NCBI RefSeq assembly: GCF_037975245.1
Contig: NC_092577.1
Span: 33,314,398 to 33,378,397 of the forward strand
Origin: Apostichopus japonicus
Taxonomy: Eukaryota; Echinodermata; Holothuroidea; Aspidochirotida; Stichopodidae
DNA: 64,000 nt
Direction of reading: 5' to 3'
Shown here piece by piece: positions 54,355 through 64,000 of this stretch. Positions within the stretch are counted from its first letter, which is position 1; every line of letters starts with the position of its first letter. Position numbers and translations under genes: made by a program. The notes under the pieces were generated by a model that was not told the origin of the DNA, did not search any database, and saw only the letters and a program-made list of their open reading frames with translations.

Positions 54355-56009
54355 CATGGGAAATCTTGATATGCATAGCTAGCCGTCTTACATACAACAG
54401 TCTAGTCCGATTTGTATTGAATAATATACTTTCGTCGTCAAGCACAAGTAACGAAGGGCCAGTATGTCACAGGTGACCGGAGTAAATAAAAATTGATTCA
54501 TCGGCCAGTTTTTCTAATCGTCTGTCAAATTTCTCCCATGGCAGAAGTTATGCAAATATTTTGCTCCCATTGTAATGAAATTGTTTTTACCAATCACTCT
54601 GAATTGTGAAATTTAAAGATTAAGTAACAATGTTTCCTACAATAAACGTTAACTTTTTTTTTTCTTCAAAAAATGATTAGTGCCCCTTTTTTTATGAGAT
54701 ATACCGTTTATTGTTTTTGTAATGAAAATTGCCTTTTTGAAATTGTCACCGTCTGTTGAGGAATTATGTAAGTTTTAATAAAAGTGCCTGTTTTACAAAA
54801 TTAAAAAAGTGTCGTTGTGTAGAAGAATACTAGAATATGTGGATGCGAAAGTTAATAAGATTAAATAAAGATTTATTACATTAGGAAGTATGTTTTACAT
54901 GAATATGATCAAATAACGTTTCATTATGCTCGCGCTAGTGTTTCAAAATTGTGGTATTATGGCTCACGTCAAGAAAAAATTGTTTCCGTGAAGAAAAAAA
55001 ATTCGGTGAAATGATCAATACATCAAATGCATGAAATTAAACGATTCAACAATACCCGCTTTTTTGGACTCGTCGGGCAACTACTCGTACGTGATGGTAG
55101 GCTATTTGTCAAAGGTCCGTACCTGATTGCAATAAATGTCATTGCATATTTATGCTGACATTTAGGCAAACATTTAAGATAAATACTTATACATATCAGA
55201 TAGTTCAGCTGTGAGCAATCTCGGCATCCACATTTTGTGTAATGAATTTGTCACAGATCTGAATAGCCCTTGAGTCCAGTGTTATCAATCATTTGATGTA
55301 TGGTGAATGTCATATATACCACAATAACAGTTATGTAAATCCACTAGAAAGGTTAACCATTGTTAAGGAAAGAAAATACTTAATGCAGTGAATGTTTTGA
55401 CATATTTTACATTTATTATTATCATATATTAACTCATTGAATGTCTTATCATAACAGTATACGACTTGAAACAAGTTCGCGCTATCCTCGTCAGTAGCGA
55501 AACATGATGTTTTTTAATCACATCAATATATCGATAGGCTATAAATGTCTAAAACTGATGAAAAAAAAAGTATATTGATTGAAACTAAGATTACACAATG
55601 ACCATCCGTAGACTATCATTTATCATATTTAATATAGAGAAATAAGCAATATCAACATACATGTAATATGAGTGTCAGGCCTTTAAAACGGTAAAAAGAA
55701 AGACTTCTCGCAATGTTACGCGTTAAAACTTGTGCCCATAATATCGGTTAATGACATGAAAACATGTTCTTTCAACCCGGAAAAAATTGTCATATATTTA
55801 AATCCTGAAAAAAAGTAATTGTAGGTAAAAAAGGCCACCCCCCCCCCCCCACTGCATGACAGTAAATTAACAAGTCATGAAACGAGTCACTATAAATGTC
55901 AAACCTGAAGTGACTCGGTTAATTTTTCCCTATCGAGACTGTCACAATAAATTCTCTCGAATCAATATCTTGACTCGTTTCAGTAAAATCACTGGTTTAT
56001 GAACCAGCC
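53236..56009. other. Intergenic AT-rich region
   Basis: Includes an AT dinucleotide run at 54316-54353 and a poly-C run near 55843. Some minus-strand frames at 53774-54445 have hydrophobic stretches but no family likeness. No supported gene. Confidence 0.4.
54316..54353. repeat. AT dinucleotide microsatellite
   Basis: Uninterrupted TA repeat of about 37 bases. Confidence 0.95.
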
Positions 56010-56830
56010 AACCCGACAAGCTGTGAATCAGCAGCTGAAAAAATTCAAAACTGCATAATGCATATCAGTCAATGGATATCTGACATTTGTGTGAAACTAA
56101 ACAACGACATAACTGAACGTTGAGCTTAATGCCTCCGCATCACTTGCGTCGTTTCGGCAGGCAATCACTTAATATTGATGGACATGTTATCAAACCGTCA
56201 AAGTGCGCAAATGTATACTTGGGGTTCCTTTTGATGAACATCTTTCAATGTTTGAACAGATATCAATGTCGTTAGAATTTGCAACTTCCAACTTCGAAAT
56301 ATAACTGCGCAAGTACCTCACCACGCCGCGAAGCATATCGAACCGCTGTCCAGAGCCTTGTGGTGCCCCGGATGGACTGCTGCGCCTAGTTCGCTTACTG
56401 GAGCTCCGATGGGCCAAATGCGACGACTGCAGCTGGTACAAAACAACGCATCATCTCAAGAGTTGGTCATGGTGACCATATGTCACCTGTTCTGGCTGCC
56501 CTAAACATGGGTTCTCTGAAAAAAATTAGAATCCTGACGTACGTCTACAAGTGTCTTAATCAGTTGTAACCAGGATACCTACAGGAACGGATCCAAATCT
56601 ACGAATCTTGTCGCAGTCTTCGATCATCTTCCGACACAACCGCTCTGACTTCTCGACCGTCTACTAAGCAGGTTAGTGACTGAACCTTCAGTCATATTGC
56701 ACCATTGCTTTGTAACAAGTTACCATCAGAGACTCTATTAGTTCTTTTAAATCAGCACCGAAGACATTTTATTTCAAGCAAATCTATGTTAAACTTTGAT
56801 GTTATTTTACTCGTTTTCTTTATCAAGCAC
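56010..56830 (+). pseudogene. Decayed LINE reverse transcriptase, C-terminal part (CR1/L2-like)
   Basis: In shifting plus-strand frames the usual landmarks appear in order: MHISQWISDICVKLNNDIT (cf. the WM..N.LKLN region), KLGVPFDEHLSM (cf. LGV.FD..L), RLQLVQNNA (cf. RLQ.VQNAAAR), KIRILTYVYKCLNQ, PGYLQERI, CRSLRSSSDT, then SHIAPLLCNKLPSE. Stops and frameshifts break it throughout. Only the last part of the reverse transcriptase ORF is present, typical of 5'-truncated LINE copies. Confidence 0.8.
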
Positions 56831-57769
56831 ATTGAACATTGGAATTGTTCGCTCTATGAGCACCGGTGTAGTAGTAGCCTAGTAGTAATGACTCGACTTG
56901 TTCCAATAAAACCACTCGTTAGAACTCTGCTTTACTTTTGAAGGTTGACGAGGCTAGTTTGCATCTGGCAATAAGTCACTGATATATTCAAGACCAAACA
57001 TCTTTGCCTACTGGAGTATCTGTCAACATTTCCCTTCGATACGTGAAAGCCCTATTTTATTAACTTGGTTATACTTTATTAAACGGTCTATTTTATCCTG
57101 GCGTGAGAACAGAAATGAATTTGTTCTTTAAAATACAGATGAAGGGTTGAAAAATTTGTCATCATTCTATGTTTACGTGATATGAGGAGGTGTCAATTGA
57201 TAATTAACCATACAAAGAGTTGACTTAACGGATCGACTGAGGGGGACTTTGCCCTTTTAAATGGGCCGAGTATCGAAACTGATTAATTATCTCAGCCTTA
57301 CGTATATTGTTCATAGCATTTGCAGTTTGTTTTAATCCTCACTGCACGTTTCCAAGGGAGAAATCTGTAAAGCATATGTTTGGCTCGATATTTAGGTGTA
57401 TATCATACCTGGAATTTTATCACAGTATTTGAAAGACAAAGTCAAGTGTAAGTTTAAATTAAAAGTATTTTCTCTCCTTTCCTTCCATTATTTATAATTA
57501 CATATAAGTTACATATTTTGTTTGTTCTTTGTGTAAAGCAAATGTCATAGCTGAGGAATCTGACATGCATGCATGTGCTGTAGTGCCGTTTAACGAGCAG
57601 TGCATCATTTTCTGTGATGTAGGTAGCTGAATTGTAACGGTAGGTAGTAATTTACCCTAACAGTAAAGAAGCCAACAGTAAGCGTAATGATTACGATAGT
57701 TCATTACAAAGCATTTCACTCAACAGCTTCCTGCTCCGAGTATGTTTCCATATTCGACTAACTTAATTC

Positions 57770-58180
57770 AAACGTGATAAAAGTCCGCTTAAAGTTCTCC
57801 CCATGTACTGAAGCTTGTGTGACATCGCATTTCTATGAGTCACTCGTCCATTTGATCATACACTCATTCATACATTCATTCATTCGGTCAGTTCTTCATT
57901 CACCCATTCATCTTTCGACATTCATTCATTTATGTATTCGTTCATTTCATTTCATTCATATAAACGTGTCTGATACAGATCTGTTGAAGTTCTCTCGATA
58001 TACCGAAGCCTGTATATAGGATTCACTATGACGGGGTGATTTCATTCATTAATTCATCCATTCATTCTCCCATTCATTATTCATTCATTCTCCCATTGAT
58101 TCATTCATTCTTGAAAATAAGTCTGAAACAGATCTGCTGGGGTGTTCTCCATATACTGTAGCTTATATAATTGACAATGA
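57770..58180. repeat. Diverged tandem repeat with ATTCATTC runs
   Basis: Three diverged units begin near 57775, 57967 and 58120, each with AGTTCTC, ATATACTGAAGC-like and GACAATGACRGGG blocks, separated by ATTCATTC microsatellite of variable length. Confidence 0.7.
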
Positions 58181-58254
58181 CAGGGTAATGTTAATCATTA
58201 ATTCATACATACAAGCATTCATATGTTAGAGTTCTGTTCATATAATGATAAAAC

Positions 58255-58545
58255 ATGCAAATGAAGACAATGAATCATGTATATAATCATGTATAATCAT
58301 GAATAATCAAACATGTATACAGGTATAATCATGTATAATAATGAATAATCATGAATAATCAATCATGTATACATGTGCAATCATGTATATGATGACAATG
58401 AATCATGTATATTATCATGTATAATCATGAATAATCAATCATGTATAATCATGTATAATAATGAATAAACACTCATATATACATGTATAATCATGTATAA
58501 TCATGAATAATCAATTATGTATAAATGTATTATGATGTATATGAT
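58255..58545. repeat. ATCATGTATAATCATGAATA repeat
   Basis: Degenerate 10-20 bp units of ATCATGTATA and ATCATGAATA with interspersed GATGACAATGAA. Ends about 290 bases before the start codon of the next gene. Confidence 0.85.
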
Positions 58546-58831
58546 GACAATGAAAGGTACTTTTATTCATTCATCCATACATATATTTATTATTTCCTTA
58601 GTTCGTGCTTTCATCGACCTCCAGTCAGTCAACCAAACTTTCACCCCTGAAAGTAATTGTTGTACTCGATATATGCTGAATCGAAATAACCTGTTTGTTA
58701 ATAAGGATGTTTTAATAATGTCGAAGACCAGTTACTCATTTTTGTTACTATTTAGATACCAATTACCAGAAAACGAACACCCGATTTGAACACCCTCTTA
58801 AGCAAAAGGTAGAAGATTATACTGCAGCAAA

Positions 58832-61800
58832 ATGCAAGCAGCACCACCACAGCAACCTAATGTTCAACCGGCTTATGTCTATCCACAAATGGGCACACCA
58901 CAAGCACAAGTTCAGGTAGACCTACGTATACATAGTTCTTCTTACGTATTCATAAACAAACAAAAAATTGACGTAACAAGTGAAACAGAAATGAACTCGA
59001 TTTTAGTTCGTTAAGTTTATTTTCTATATTACCTACTTAACAATGCAAGTTACTCAGTTTTTGTCATGTTTTTGTCTGCATAATTCATAATACTGAAGTT
59101 TTGCTCTTGGCATGTGATTTATGTAAGTACAAAGTTTCTTTGCCACCTATCTCTACAATCGAACATCATTCAATGTAGGCTATACATTACTCGAGTATAT
59201 CTTCTCTTGATCACAAGATTCATTATACATACGGTAAGTAATATCCTCGGTAGCTTTAGTCCGTAAATCTGTCGATATTAGGCCCGCGACGCGGAAACGA
59301 TGAAAGCTAATTTAACATTAAAAGGAATGAGACATAATATATGTTTCAACTGGACAGCTCACTCTGACCGCTTTAGTAGTTTTGTCACTTATAAATGTTA
59401 CAACATCATCTTCTCAGATGGATGTGATAACCGAAGAAACCCTGGAATTTAACTGATAGGGAATTTAATTGAATTTAACTGTTTTGAAAGCGATTATCAG
59501 TCTAGACTATACTAAAACCAAATCAATTTTCTCAAGTTGTCACTTTGGCTAAACTTGAAAGTCTGATCCATTTTATCTGATCCATTTTATGCAATGAATT
59601 AATGGGTGATGGATTATGGGAAGAAATTACTAACCGTTTTAATAAACAGATAACCCTCAAATTAAACTAGACCCTATGTTGAAGTTTTTGTGGAATTCTA
59701 CCGAGACAATTCACACGAACGGAAGCTGGCTAGTATTGAAACGTTTGGAATGCTGACTTCCTCATTCAAGCCGTAACAATAGGCAACACAAATCGGAAGT
59801 TGATTCGAAACCAGCTGATAATGTAGGTAATGCTGAAGCAGCGCATGTTACCACATTGGCATATTGTTTATTATTTGACAACTAGTTCCAAGCAGGGATC
59901 TAAATTAGTGAAATATCCCTGTTCCAATTCTCCCTGAATGATAAAGGGAGATGCCAAATACGTCCTCTATTCTTGGGATCAAATTATACACTTAAGCTGG
60001 TCAATTATGTAATATCATGTTATCCCTTAGTGTAGTTTGATGGGGAGGCAGAATCACGATAGCATACTCAATAGTATACCCACAGTGTTTGTTTCTTCTT
60101 CTTTTCTTTGATTGCTTAATATTATTCATGTAATCAGTGTAACTCATTTATTGTTGATTCAAAGCCGCCTGTGATGAATACAATCCATCAACAACCCGTT
60201 GACCCTAATACTGACGTTGCTGGATGCCGAAGGTCTGGAGGATTTCAAATCGTGGTCGGCCTCTTGACTCTCATCTTTGGAATCGTTTCTGTGTGCATTG
60301 ATTGTGAATATTCATATTTCGGCACAGCTATCTGGGGTGGAGTTTGGGTAAGTAAATGGATAATTCTGCAAATGAAGTTGCCTTCATGTCAATACCAATT
60401 GGAGCTATTTGTGTAACAGCCTTTGTCTGATTCTGTCATTTGAGTATAAATTGGAAAGTACTTATGCCGAGAAGTTTACACTCTGCCTGTAGGATAGACA
60501 CTCCGAATGTGGAATGGACACTCTGAATGTGTAATGGAAACTCTGATTTTACATTGAACACTCTCATTGTGGAGTGGGCACTCTGTGGGTAGAGTGTGTA
60601 CTATGTGTAGTGTTCACTCCAACTGTGGTGCACATACTCAGATGATGGAGTGGACACTCACAGGGAGAAGTGACACTCTGATTGTAGGGTAGACCCTCTG
60701 ATGGTTGAATGGACCTTCTAAATGTGGAATGGACACTCTGATTGTACAGTGAACACTCTCATTGTGGAGTGGGCACTCTTTGGGTAGAGTGTATACCCTG
60801 TATAGTGTACACTCCGATTGTGGAGTTTATACTCTGATGTTGGAGTGCGGACACTCACAAGGAGAAGTGACACTCTGATTGTACAGTAGACGCTCTGAAT
60901 GTGGAATGGACCCTCTAATTGTGAAATGTATTCTATGATGATGGAGTGGACACTCTATGGGCAGAGTGCTGGAGGTTGAACAGTTTTGTTGTAGAATAAG
61001 CACTTTGATTGAAATGACATTTATGTCCTCCTACAGTGGACAGTTTGATGAAACATTGAGTAAATATGGGCACGTTGAGTTGAGAAGTTAACAGACTGAC
61101 TGAGGAGTAGATAGTCTGATTAAGGAATGGACAAACTAAGGCAAGGGTGGAAAACAGCATTGTGTAGTTAAATGTGGAGGGGTCGTTTGAGTGAGGAATG
61201 AAAAACATGATTGAAAACAAGCATTCATCACAATCGAAGAGGGGACGCCGTGGTAGAGCAATTTGAGAAACGGTTCGTTTACAGAAATGTCACCCAGGCT
61301 AAGTGGTGGACACTTGAGAAGTAGATACACTGAAAGAGGAGTGATTATTTTGGGTTAGGAGTGGGGCTGGCTACTCTGAATGAGGAGAAGACAATCTGAG
61401 TTAGGATTGGGCTCTCTTAGTGGAAATGGACAATTTGATTATGGAGTGTAGGCTTTTATTGGCGAATGTAGAGCAAATTTATTGAGAAACTTTAACAGAC
61501 GAGCGAACATTCTGAGTGATGAAGAGAGGGTACGTTAGATTGATGTTCTTTTAAACGGGAACGCACTGTTAGAGAAATGGTTCATTTCCTTGTACATGTG
61601 ACACTTCAAAGAGTAGATGACACTTTGATCCAGGACAAGATTCTCCGCGTAATTGTAGTGTGGAGTGAATGGCTTCTTTCCGAATGGGGAGCCTTATTTA
61701 GGAATGAATATTCTGATAGTAGAGAAATTCATGTAGTCCTACATTCAGCACAAACTCAGAGTTGGCACATTGATAGAGTAACTTTAACTGAAAGGCGAAC

Positions 61801-63923
61801 AACCTGAAAGAACAGTGGATACGTTTTGAGTGAAAACAAATACTATTACTTTTCTTTAAAAATAAAGAGGGGGGACTCCAATTAAGTAGTCCATTACCTT
61901 GTACAGCCAATACGTTTGGAAATAAGTAGATGCCACTGGAAACTAATTATTACAAAGGGTATTGTATTAACATGGAGAGTTTTGCTTTCTGTGATTTACA
62001 TTTCATTGATGATGTGAATTTGCGGGCATAGGCCTAAACTTTAAGCAAATTGTGCTTTCTTTTGTTTATTTTTTTTTACTCGCATTCATTGATTACTCAA
62101 TTATTGATTAACGTTCTTGACTTGAAGGACGAAAACTTGTTTCGTTATCTCCCTCATTTTTCTTGATACTTCTATCAATCAGTTTCTAGTTTGCGGTTTT
62201 ATCGGAGCTTCAGCGTATCGTGCCAGTGGATCTAGTGCACATTGTCAGGTAATTCTTTAACTTTGGGAATTCCGGGGTGGAGGATAACTAAAATTGTCTT
62301 TTTAAGTTGGATATATTATAATTCGATGGTTCCATATAGTCGAGGGTTAAACGAAAGATAAGAGTACATACAACTTTGATGGGTTAATTGTATATTTAAG
62401 TTCCTAATCACAACAGACAGAATGAATGAAATTAAGCATGAGGCCTAGCCAAATCGCAGTTTCAGGAAGCTCCACAGTCATAAAGGCCACGTTGATTTCA
62501 AGAAGAACTATTTTCTTTGCCTTCTCTCAATTAATCGTTTATGATGCAAACTATAAAACCAAACTTCAATTAGTTATTTCGAAATTATAAATTTCACGGT
62601 GGTTATATACTGATGATAACAAAAGCCTTATTCGAGCTGCAAGTCTCGCTTATCCCCAATTCTTGGAACGAGCGAACATCTCCTGCCACCAAAAAACAAT
62701 ATAGGCCTATGAATACATTGCTTCGAAAGGTCAACCACGAGTTAGAACTTTCCCTAATCGAGGTACGACTGTAATTGTACCGTCTTTGAAAGAACACCTG
62801 GCTTTAAAGATGTCCTTGTCTGGAATGTTAAACTATTCAACCTGTATACATCATGTTATAACTTGTTTTTTGTATCCAAGTGTGGGAAAATGAGAATATA
62901 CAAACTCCCAGGGAATACATGAAGCTTGGGGGATATCTACAGATTGCATAATTTATGATTTAATGAACCCCCCCCCCCCTCTTCCCCGCACCTCCGGAAC
63001 TTTGATTTCCTTGAAACGGACGGGTGTAATATCTTCATATCTATCCTGTAGCTACACGATAGTTAGTCCGAGTTTATGGAACATTTGAAAACTTATTTCA
63101 CGTGGAAAAAAATCAGCTGCAGAAAGCAACAAAATGCTCATTGTAATGAATTAGGCAATCATGCCCTTCCAACCACAATATTAATTAAGCTGCCAGCCAA
63201 ACTATCATATGTACAAATGTACATATACATATGCACCGTAAAATGTCATAAAACCGGCAATGAAAAATCCCACATAATTTACCTTCTGATAAATTAAGGG
63301 TTGTTAGAAATGTAGAAGATATGCTTTCCTGTGTAAACCACGAAATTACACATGTCCAATGGAAGTAATTACTGGGTAAAGGAGCTTTATAGAGTGAATA
63401 TTTGTCATTTAAAAATGCAGATACGCCATGCACTCTAACATACCACTGTCCTAATATATAAAATTATAAAACCTGTTTAAAGTATTAAATTTGAACGATT
63501 ATTTCGCTGTAACAATATCTTTCACAAAATTATCGATTTTTAAGAAAGAATTTCTAGTTGATGTTGTGACATATGCAAACCCAGGGCATTATTATATGCT
63601 TCAACGTGGATGCCATAACGCTGACATCATGAAAGTACATATGAATAGAGCCCCGCCTACAAATTTCGTTACTTCCTTAATACATTCCTTGTAATTATGT
63701 ATTTCTCTTTTAAAAGTACTTTTCATTGAACCGCACCTACCCTTTAATTAACCAACAGATCAACTTTTACATCCATAGCTATTTTATTTTTAATGTGTTT
63801 CAGCTGACCGGTTACCTCGTTCTTTGCATTTTCTCCATAATCTACGCATTGGACTTGGTTGTTACGATGAGTGTGGCGATCAGCGTGGAAGGCCCAGCTT
63901 ATTCGTTTAACCAACATTCATAC
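58832..63923 (+). CDS. MS4A/CD20-like four-span membrane protein (3' end beyond the window)
   Basis: Exons: 58832-58915, 60165-60347, 62183-62248 and 63804-63923 (donor TAC|GTGAGC), all phase 0; later exons are outside. The N-terminus is Pro/Gln-rich (MQAAPPQQPNVQPAYVYPQM). TM1 is GGFQIVVGLLTLIFGIVSVC. A short loop leads to YFGTAIWGGVW|FLVCGFIGASAYRASG, matching the MS4A pattern of a G-x-W-GG motif entering TM2. TM3 is LTGYLVLCIFSIIYALDLVV. MS4A proteins are plasma-membrane or endosomal four-span proteins linked to signalling and chemosensation in vertebrates; the role here is unknown. If the last donor is not used, the frame stops at 63989. Neighbouring gene 48647-52198 has the same TM2 intron position. 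Confidence 0.72.
60480..61480 (+). repeat. 20-bp tandem repeat with a 195-bp higher-order period
   Basis: Units like GGACACTCTGATTGTGGAAT repeat for about 1 kb in the intron 60348-62182. A longer pattern recurs: CTCTCATTGTGGAGTGGGCA at 60561 and 60756, 195 bp apart. The array decays toward 61.5-61.8 kb. No gene inside. Confidence 0.85.
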
Positions 63924-64000
63924 GTGAGCAATATAACATTGAAGAGTGGATTGACGTATAATTATAGCCTGATATTTAAAATAAAATAAAAAAAATTAAT

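Larger units (their letters stand above)
56831..58831. other. Intergenic region before the second four-span gene
   Basis: Contains the repeats at 57770-58180 and 58255-58545. TTTGTTACTATTTAG at about 58741-58755 may be the acceptor of a 5' UTR exon of the gene at 58832. No other gene seen. Confidence 0.4.

Noticed and set aside
53774-54445. Overlapping minus-strand frames with hydrophobic stretches
   Set aside because: AT-rich sequence including an AT microsatellite; no motif, no splice logic, no family.

Overview
The window is nuclear DNA of an animal. Its genes are split by GT-AG introns, the spacers are AT-rich with long poly-C/poly-G runs and minisatellites, and there are tRNA-derived SINEs, a LINE relic and many hAT-type DNA transposons. 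The conserved genes (PHTF, DDX54, MS4A-like four-span proteins, an arylamine N-acetyltransferase-like family), the compact introns and the recurring palindrome TAGGCCTA suggest a marine invertebrate deuterostome. An echinoderm is my best guess, but this is inference.

Layout. (1) 0.46-20.9 kb, minus strand: a tandem array of three arylamine N-acetyltransferase-like (NAT) genes. Each is rebuilt here as a short first exon plus one long last exon joined by a phase-0 intron. The most downstream copy has an intron of about 11.5 kb, swollen by a nested set of DNA transposons. A 7.28-kb hAT element (8-bp target duplication TGTTAACA) carries a transposase gene cut by a 1.86-kb element (8-bp duplication GTGTGAAG), and a 1.53-kb element (8-bp duplication ATCACGGA) in its 3' part. 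(2) 21.7-29.3 kb, plus strand: nine 3' exons of a PHTF1/PHTF2 orthologue; its 5' exons were not found. (3) 32.8-42.6 kb, minus strand: a complete 15-exon DDX54/Dbp10 DEAD-box helicase gene (857 codons plus stop), with minisatellites in its introns and a 181-bp tandem duplication of its last coding segment. (4) 42.6-48.6 kb: intergenic, with a 356-bp hAT MITE and a 2.2-kb foldback element with 410-bp terminal inverted repeats. (5) 48.6-52.2 kb, plus strand: a five-exon four-span membrane protein gene. (6) 52.2-58.8 kb: a SINE, a decayed LINE and simple repeats. (7) 58.8 kb to the end, plus strand: a second, MS4A/CD20-like four-span gene that runs out of the window.

The genes do not form one pathway. 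PHTF and DDX54 are conserved single-copy cell-biology genes. The NAT-like trio and the two four-span genes look like locally expanded families: all four-span introns are phase 0, and in both genes one such intron splits TM2 and is followed by a mini-exon of 20-22 codons. I found no rRNA gene, genuine tRNA gene or CRISPR array. The strongest discovery material is the datable hAT-in-hAT nest inside a NAT intron, the 410-bp-arm foldback element, a tandem array of decoy 5' splice sites in a PHTF intron, and a probable gene-conversion tract between two NAT copies.
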